A DNA stretch of 64,000 nucleotides, taken from Trileptium ribeirensis (Eukaryota; Nematoda; Enoplea; Enoplida; Thoracostomopsidae). A program made the translations under genes and the position numbers. This document shows positions 57,491-64,000 of this stretch, in pieces. The stretch spans positions 1 through 64,000 of the forward strand of contig JASANE010001663.1 of NCBI GenBank assembly GCA_030248225.1, given 5' to 3'. Every line of letters starts with the position of its first letter. Position 1 is the first letter of the stretch. The notes below the pieces were generated by a model. The model was not told the origin of the DNA, ran no database searches, and saw only the letters and a list, made by a program, of their open reading frames with translations.

Positions 57491-59073
57491 TTAAAAGTTA
57501 TGCAAAATACTCGTTAGTTTAGGGAGGAAAATGTTAATCAAAATTTAATTTTACGTAGGCTTAGGCTTAGGCAAAAGTTTAGAGAACAGTCGTTTTTGTT
57601 TGGGATTTCAATCAAGAACAAATATCGTTTTAATTGATTTCGCTTATGGCGAAACTTATATTTTAATTACTTGAGAATTTGGACTGAAATGTGAACTATG
57701 TAAAAATTAGAAGATATATTTCAACAAACCTGAATCAATTTAGGCTATAAAAAGCCAAACTATTATTGTGGTGTATGTTGCGATAAGTGTAAGCTCCCGC
57801 AGATTTTAGTTGCCGGAACGTACCTGTACTATGGCGACTTCAATTTTGGGCCTCTCCCTCTTTAGACGCTAGAATAGTTAATAAATATTGTGCATAAAAT
57901 GTTTCAACAATATCATCCTAAACTTCTGAAAACTTGTTAAATTAGCAGCCATGAACTTCACACAATATGCCAAAATACTGCGTATTTTAGCAAATAGCTT
58001 ATTTAAATAAAAGATTTGACTACATACTGAATGGACAACACCTTATTTGGTGTATTTACCAGAAATTTAAAAAAATATTATATAACTGAAATGCTGAAAA
58101 GATTGTCGGATAACTCATCATAACGTTCATTAAAGGTATTATAAAGAATACTGCTTATTTTAACAAATAATTCAATGTTATTGATAACAACTATTAAAAA
58201 ATTTAGCACCGACTCAAAAACACTGTATTTGTGTGAATATTGTATCCCTTAATCATAATATAGAGAATTATCGGTACGAAACGATTGAGACTATGAACGA
58301 TACTTGACGGCTAATTATAGAAATCATCACTAACATAAATTGCTAGTCATAACGAAAAAATTGAGACTTGATAACAAGGTTGTAGTAATTTATTTGTCAC
58401 AACCTAAAGGCCACCGATACTGTTGTTTTAACCTTACGTTAAACTTTGCTTTACAACAAGTTGTAGCAATCTAGATACATTGGGCCGTCCATACAAGGAC
58501 CGGAGTTCGAAGTCCAAAGGAGTAGCTGGGTCTTAAGGGAAAAGCCTTTGACTTCGCAGAAATGTAGGCCTGTAGGTAGGGATGAGGGCTGGTGGCCCGG
58601 CGACGCCGTCGGGGGGTGGGGTCAGGGTGAATAACATATGTCGGCGGTCGGATCCTCGGAGAGGGTAACCCCTACACCATACTAACATATATGGCGCAGT
58701 CATTTGTAACGTCTCTTAGCAAGGCGGCCATTGAATCGAACAACTGAGCCTTCAAGTATCGCTTTGACGGCGAAGGGAAATGTTTTTAATAAAAAGCTAA
58801 ATGGAGTTAAGTCAACCAATTAGACACCTTGGATTTACTATACAATTTTGAACTTGCATGACTATCCTAGTCACTTCTGTAAGACTAAGCCTAAGCCTAA
58901 ACCGATTTGCAATTGTAAATGCAATCGGTAAGCAAAAAATGCCGCTGCGAAACCATAAGTTTTCCTTAAAGACGCACTGTAAAGTACAAATCTGGTTTTC
59001 TGCAATCCAAAATATCTCGGTAGGATTTTGTTACTGATCTTAAAAGATTGTGGGCCTGCTAGTACATATCCGA
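57491..59073. other. Right-arm non-coding segment
   Basis: Mirror of 47,096-48,678, with TTAGGC-type runs at 57,554-57,573 and 58,884-58,903 (complement). No gene seen. Confidence 0.5.
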
Positions 59074-59079
59074 GTTGAG

Positions 59080-59548
59080 TGTTCACCTACCAGGAAGCAT
59101 TAATCCATTACGTTCACCTACCACAAGGCATTAATACATTACGTTCACCTACCAGGAGGCATTAATCCGTTATGTTCACCTACCAGGAGGTATTAATTCA
59201 TTACGTTCACCTACCAGAAGGCATTAATCCATTATGTTCACCTACCAGGAGGCATTAATCCGTTATGTTCACCTACCAGAAGGCATTAATCCGTTATGTT
59301 CATCTACCAGAAGGCATTAATCCATTACGTTCACCTACCAGGAGGCATTAATCCGTTATGTTCACCTACAGGAGGCATTAATCCGTTATGTTACCCTACA
59401 GAAGGCATTAATCCATTACGTTCACCTACCAGAAGGCATTAATCCATTACATTCACCTAAGAGGAGGCATTAATCCGTTATGTTCACCTACCAGAAGGCA
59501 ATAATCCAGTACGTTCATCTACCAAGAGGCATTAATCCATTATGTTTA
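59080..59548. repeat. 31-bp minisatellite, 15 units, right arm
   Basis: Reverse complement of the left-arm array with the same number of units and the same order of unit variants. Two adjacent units (about 59,365-59,405) have lost single bases that are present in the left arm. Confidence 0.92.
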
Positions 59549-61333
59549 AAGAGCGCAACTCGACTTTTTAAAACAGGAAAAGTAGAAACCGGTCAAATTT
59601 ATTACCAGAAATCAAAACCTCTTTCAAACGTAACCATCTCAGCGAGCAACTGTTGCAGTAGTCTCCGCATATAAAAACTATATTATAAAAATGAAGGCAA
59701 AGTAACCCTGAAGGGCATAAGTATAATACCATCATGTCGTTCTCTCGATATACAAAGCCTTAGCCTTATTCAAAGCTTTAGATCATTAAATAAGCCCTAG
59801 ACTAAATCCTATAGCTAGGTGGGGGCTACCGACACCAGAATCTCAGTACTACATCTGCTCCCTTTTCCAACAGCACTCATTGTTCTTTCCGTAATTAGTG
59901 TATAGGCCATTACAAACAGTATATTTTTAGATATGTATACATGAGGCATTGCTGAATTGATATAGCATAGCTTTTGGAAAATACTAAAACAATAATTAAA
60001 TGACAAATCTTGTCGGCAAAGAGAAATATATTTTAAATGAAAGACCAAGTTGGGGTTGCAGCTGAACTGTTGAATTTCACGTCATATGACATTGCATTAT
60101 TTCTTCCATGCTTGTGAATTTGCCATGTGTTTTGTGAATATTGAAAAACTTAGTTAAAAGAGTAAACGCTTAAACAACGACTGGAAAACAATATATTCAC
60201 AACATTATTCTGTAATAAATGTCAAACATTTATCGTTCGTGTTCTGCAACGTAGTTATGTATAATACAAACAAGTTATTTTGGGTACCAAATGCTGAAAA
60301 AAAAATTAAGCGACATTTCATACAAGTTATTAAACAAATATGATTTAAATTTTTTTAAACTTAATGTTATACTTGATTTGACGTTATGCAATAATGCAGC
60401 AAAATCATGTTTTGCTTAATGCTACATTCATAAATGGAAGTATACAAAGCTAATTACTAATAAAATTAGGAAGCTTCTCTTGAAAAAAGTATAGGTTTAA
60501 ACGATACATATTATATATTCCTAAGTAAAATAAGAAAATTGATCAACGAGAAACTCAATAAATTCTGGAAGGTTTCACAGTTTCAGCATTTTTTGCTTTT
60601 TATTTATTAAAAGAAAATGTTAATATGTATAAGATACTTTTTATGTTGGGTCTTTAGTGCAATCTTTAGAAATATATTCTAATGAAATATAATTGTGTCT
60701 CACAAATAGTTGCTTCAGCCATTTTCGTACATCAAGTTTTGAAATAGAAAGAGCGTAGGGAGCGGAGTTTCCTCAAATGGTTTGTAAATGAGGAAAAAAT
60801 ATTTTCTCCGACTGTTGGTCGCATAACGCTTCATCAGATGGACGTATTTTCGCATTTTTTATTCCATGCAATGAAACATAGTTGGCTCCTAGCTTTGCAT
60901 TTATGCTGTTCCCATAAATTCCTACCTAAGTTTCCACAAAACCGACACAATTGGAGACTTTTTGATTTTGGATATTTGTGGTTACCCAACATTTTACATT
61001 ATAAGTCTTGCCAAAAGCATGGGATCAAACTCTGTTACAACCACCACATGTAACATAATCTTCTCATGCACAAGCTCAATATTTTTGTCAGAGCTGTGAT
61101 TTTCGAGCTGTGAGCCACCAGTTTAAAAATAATCTAAAAAAAGTGAAATTTCCAAAGTTTTTAAAAGTAAGTTTATACCTTGTCGGGTGTGAACGATACT
61201 CCTATAGTGTTTTAAACAGTTAAACGCGTTGGTTTCGTTGTTTCACTCCTAAGTGAGTTTTTAACCCTGCAATTTGGCACAATGTAGCACCAACATTAGT
61301 ACATTTTTGCTACTTTATCAATATATGTGTAGG
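59549..61333. other. Right-arm non-coding segment
   Basis: Mirror of 45,170-46,609 plus the extra 287 bases at 60,149-60,435. No gene seen. Confidence 0.5.
60149..60435. other. 287-bp segment present only in right arm
   Basis: The left arm joins gaaaaa directly to ggaagtatac (complement of 46,014-46,030). In the right arm these are separated by 287 AT-rich bases. No terminal repeats or duplication seen, so it may be an insertion here or a deletion in the left arm. Confidence 0.75.
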
Positions 61334-61490
61334 CAGGGGCGTCGCCAAGAAAGGGCCACAGAAGAGCCGTCCCCCCCGTTCGAATTTACAGTGCCCCTCC
61401 AAAAAGCCTTCCGTGGGATCAGTTCGGATTTTGTGCCCCTCCAGAAAGCATTGCTGCCCCCAGTTCGGATTGCTTCAGGCTACGCCCCTG
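61334..61490. mobile_element. hAT-like MITE, right-arm copy (157 bp)
   Basis: Inverted counterpart of 45,016-45,169, with ends caggggcgtcgcc and ggctacgcccctg. The left flank is tgtgtagg (complement cctacaca) and the right flank tgtccaca. Confidence 0.75.
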
Positions 61491-63980
61491 TGTCCACATC
61501 CATTAACATGTGTCTTTAGGGTTAAGGGATTGCTGAATTTGATAAAAGTATAGAATTAGATAATTGTATTTGCGTCGTATGCACAAAATAAGACAAGCCT
61601 TGGGTCCTACAGTGTAAAAAAACACACTTTAAACAACATTTTTAAAACTTTGCCGTCTACTTAATTTCACAAGTTTTCGTCTTCATGATCATTAGAAAAA
61701 ATTATTCGGCACTTATATATGATTACAACCACGATATATAGCAGTGCTATTGAAATATTTTCAGTGTATAATTCAACTATTCATGGAGATTTTAAATTGG
61801 CTGAAGCACATACATTTTTAATCCTAGATATGTTGGCAAATTTGATATCAATGGAAAAATTCGTATATAGATCTTTTAGAGATTCAACCTCACTTTGTTC
61901 ATCACGCGTAGTCATGCCAAATTTATTTAGTTTTGTCTAAAATGTATTAAGGGATGAAAAATTGGATATTTTGCGCTACAATAGGAGGTGAAACTTGAAG
62001 ACCACTACTAGCGAAATTTGAATTGATGAATTTGATAAGTTATACATTTTAAATCTTAATCTTAGGTTCACACTGGTTGTTTCACCGGGTGGTCGATGTT
62101 TCAGAAAACGGATAACTGGGTGACAATTTTAGACCAGCGGAAATAATACTTGAGCGCGATAAAAGTGACGATCACATATTGTGAATGAATCAATGCAGAG
62201 ACGGTTGCAACCTCTTATATACTTTTCATTTCTTAGTAAATGTTATTTTATTGAGCAGGGCGAAGCGTTTTTGTCTTCGTCAAAAAGGTAAAAATCGGTA
62301 CTGTCTGTCCGTCCGTCGAACTCCTCAATAACTACTGGGTAGATTAAAAATTTTTTTGTTTCAAAGACCTAATATCGTTCAGATGCAAGACATATATATT
62401 TATCAGAATTTGCTTCTGTTTTAGGAAAGCGTGTTAGCCTATTTTTAGCATTTTGAAAAAATTGCTTATTTTTCAATGAATAATTAGTATAAAGCTACTA
62501 TTTTTGTGAATATACTACACCTCGCCGTGCTGATTATGAATATGGTGTTTATTAGTATCGATGGGCACCGGAGTGAGCGTGAACAGTCCTGGCTTAGTGG
62601 CCATTTTGAGGTTCCAAATTTAGCTCCTTGAAGCCACCCTAAGTACCAAAAACAATTACATCATTTGAATAAAAGACATTAAGGCCATTTTTAGCGCATA
62701 TCAAAAATCCACTGAACCCTTTATTTCTTCCTCCAGTGAGCAAAACGACGGAAACGTTTTAATTTGTAAAACTACAACTTTCAATAGAAATTACAGTTTT
62801 ATTCGTTATTTTCCATGGACTATGCTGATAGAAATTCCGCAAACCAGCACAAACCTGTGGACTCGTTCTAATTTTCTACGCACAACTAGGTTGAAAAACA
62901 CCAAAATTAGACAGTTTCGGTTCCGACAATTAGAAACATTAGCACCTAGCACTGTCCAGCAAGGGTATATAGCATACCCACAGGTTAATTTTGAAAAAAC
63001 AAATGAAGCCAAATGTGTTTCCGGGGTTAAATATCACTATAAGCCTCTCGTTGATCAACCAATAAACAAGATTTTTAAATTTCACTTTTTTTCTGTGGAA
63101 TTTTTTAACGTTGGCCCATTGACTGAAAATAGTTGTTCTGAAAAAAATTGAAAATAAAGAGCGAAGTTGCTGCTCTCATTTCAAATGGATTAGCATGCTA
63201 TGATAATGGTCCCCCCTAATTTCTTTGGAACCGACGTCTCTGCCGTCTCCACTTCGGGAAGCAGTTTTATGAAAATGTAGCCAGAAAATCAATTACAGCA
63301 GAGCAAACAAATTCTTTTTTTGAACCGCAATTCTTCCGCAATACTGATCAATCCAGCAAATTACTTATGAATGGCAAGGACGAGACATTATTTTTTGAGC
63401 AGAATTCAATTCTGTTTGGAGCAACAAGGAAGCATCATCCAGCTAAATTTAGCACATGCTCAAATATATACATTCTAAATCGGTTTCAAGTTTAATCTTT
63501 TGAAATGATAAGGTAACATATTGAGCCACTAATTATTCATTTCGTGGAATAATAAGCTTCCGGGCAAGATTAATTATGTCAAAAAAGGCTATGGAAGTTG
63601 CTTTTCTACATAGAACACTGTAGTTTGACACATATTTATCGCTTACTAAAATTTGAGAGAGAACGTTTTAAGTCCAATACACACTGATATTTCCTAAAAT
63701 TTAATGTTTCATATAAGACTAGCCGTTAGCCACAGTTTTACCTACGTTTTCGATTCTATATATATCTCCATTTTGCAATAGTTATAAAATATAACAATTT
63801 AAAAATATTACATATCCGAATTATTACTATAATGGGAACTCTGTACCTGGCGGCAATTTCTTTTACCAAATACCTGTCGATTTTAAGGGCTAGGTATAAA
63901 ACTGTGGGACATTGGATTAGAATAAAAAAATCAAAGTGCTAATAACGCCAAATTCAAAAGAATTTATTGAAACAATAAAT
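61491..63980. other. Right-arm non-coding segment to window edge
   Basis: Mirror of 42,560-45,007. The arms differ more than elsewhere near 62,260-62,340 (versus 44,160-44,240). The final ~40 bases match the LINE F endonuclease region of the left arm. Confidence 0.55.
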
Positions 63981-64000
63981 GAAACGAGTAAGTATCATTC

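Larger units (their letters stand above)
53045..64000. repeat. Giant palindrome, right arm (continues past window)
   Basis: Reverse complement of 42,542-52,954 with the anchor pairs listed there. It is about 540 bases longer. Two indels explain most of that: foldback copy 2 is 163 bases longer than copy 1, and 287 extra bases lie at 60,149-60,435. The last bases are still aligned to LINE F in the left arm, so the arm end is not reached. Confidence 0.95.

Overview
The window is AT-rich metazoan DNA from an unplaced animal. It is almost entirely transposon-derived: I see no intact host gene, no operons and no bacterial-type gene spacing. The animal assignment rests on CR1/L2-like, RTE/BovB-like and L1/Tx1-like reverse transcriptases, a spliced hAT transposase of the DUF4371 type, piggyBac-like and hAT-like MITEs, and tRNA-derived SINE-like sequence. 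An aquatic invertebrate is plausible, but the species cannot be named from this sequence.

Layout of 1-42 kb. 0-4.6 kb is mostly featureless, apart from one minus-strand stretch that reads like host coding exon with a single in-frame stop (2394-3059). 4623-8178 is a complete 3.56 kb hAT transposon with terminal inverted repeats, a perfect 8-bp target duplication, one intron and one frameshift. 9.6-26.4 kb is a graveyard of decayed plus-strand LINEs: L1/Tx1-like, two RTE-like, several CR1-like and one L2-like. It also holds a foldback MITE (12.9 kb) and a piggyBac-like MITE (23.2 kb). 26.4-30.4 kb is non-coding and carries an inverted pair of short-unit arrays. 30.4-31.3 kb is a minus-strand L2-like LINE tail. 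33.0-36.5 kb is a second piggyBac-like MITE followed by CR1-like LINE sequence. 36.9-38.4 kb holds a tRNA-like sequence and a possible LINE ORF1 PHD-finger remnant. 40.2-42.6 kb is a minus-strand CR1-like LINE with the best preserved catalytic motifs in the window.

Layout of 42.5-64 kb. This part is one giant imperfect palindrome. The left arm (42,542-52,954) and right arm (53,045-64,000) are reverse complements around a 90-bp spacer, and the right arm is still matching when the window ends. The arms carry no recognisable gene. They carry paired copies of a 31-bp minisatellite, two MITE types and SINE-like sequence. At the core, two foldback elements of one family face each other, and the spacer keeps a paralogous version of their insertion site. 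Whether the palindrome is chromosomal or an assembly product is the main open question. Arm-specific indels and independently decayed target duplications favour real, diverged arms.

Nothing here works as a pathway. The relationships are those of nested mobile elements: autonomous ones (hAT, LINEs) and small non-autonomous ones (hAT-like, piggyBac-like and foldback MITEs, SINE-like units) that would depend on them.
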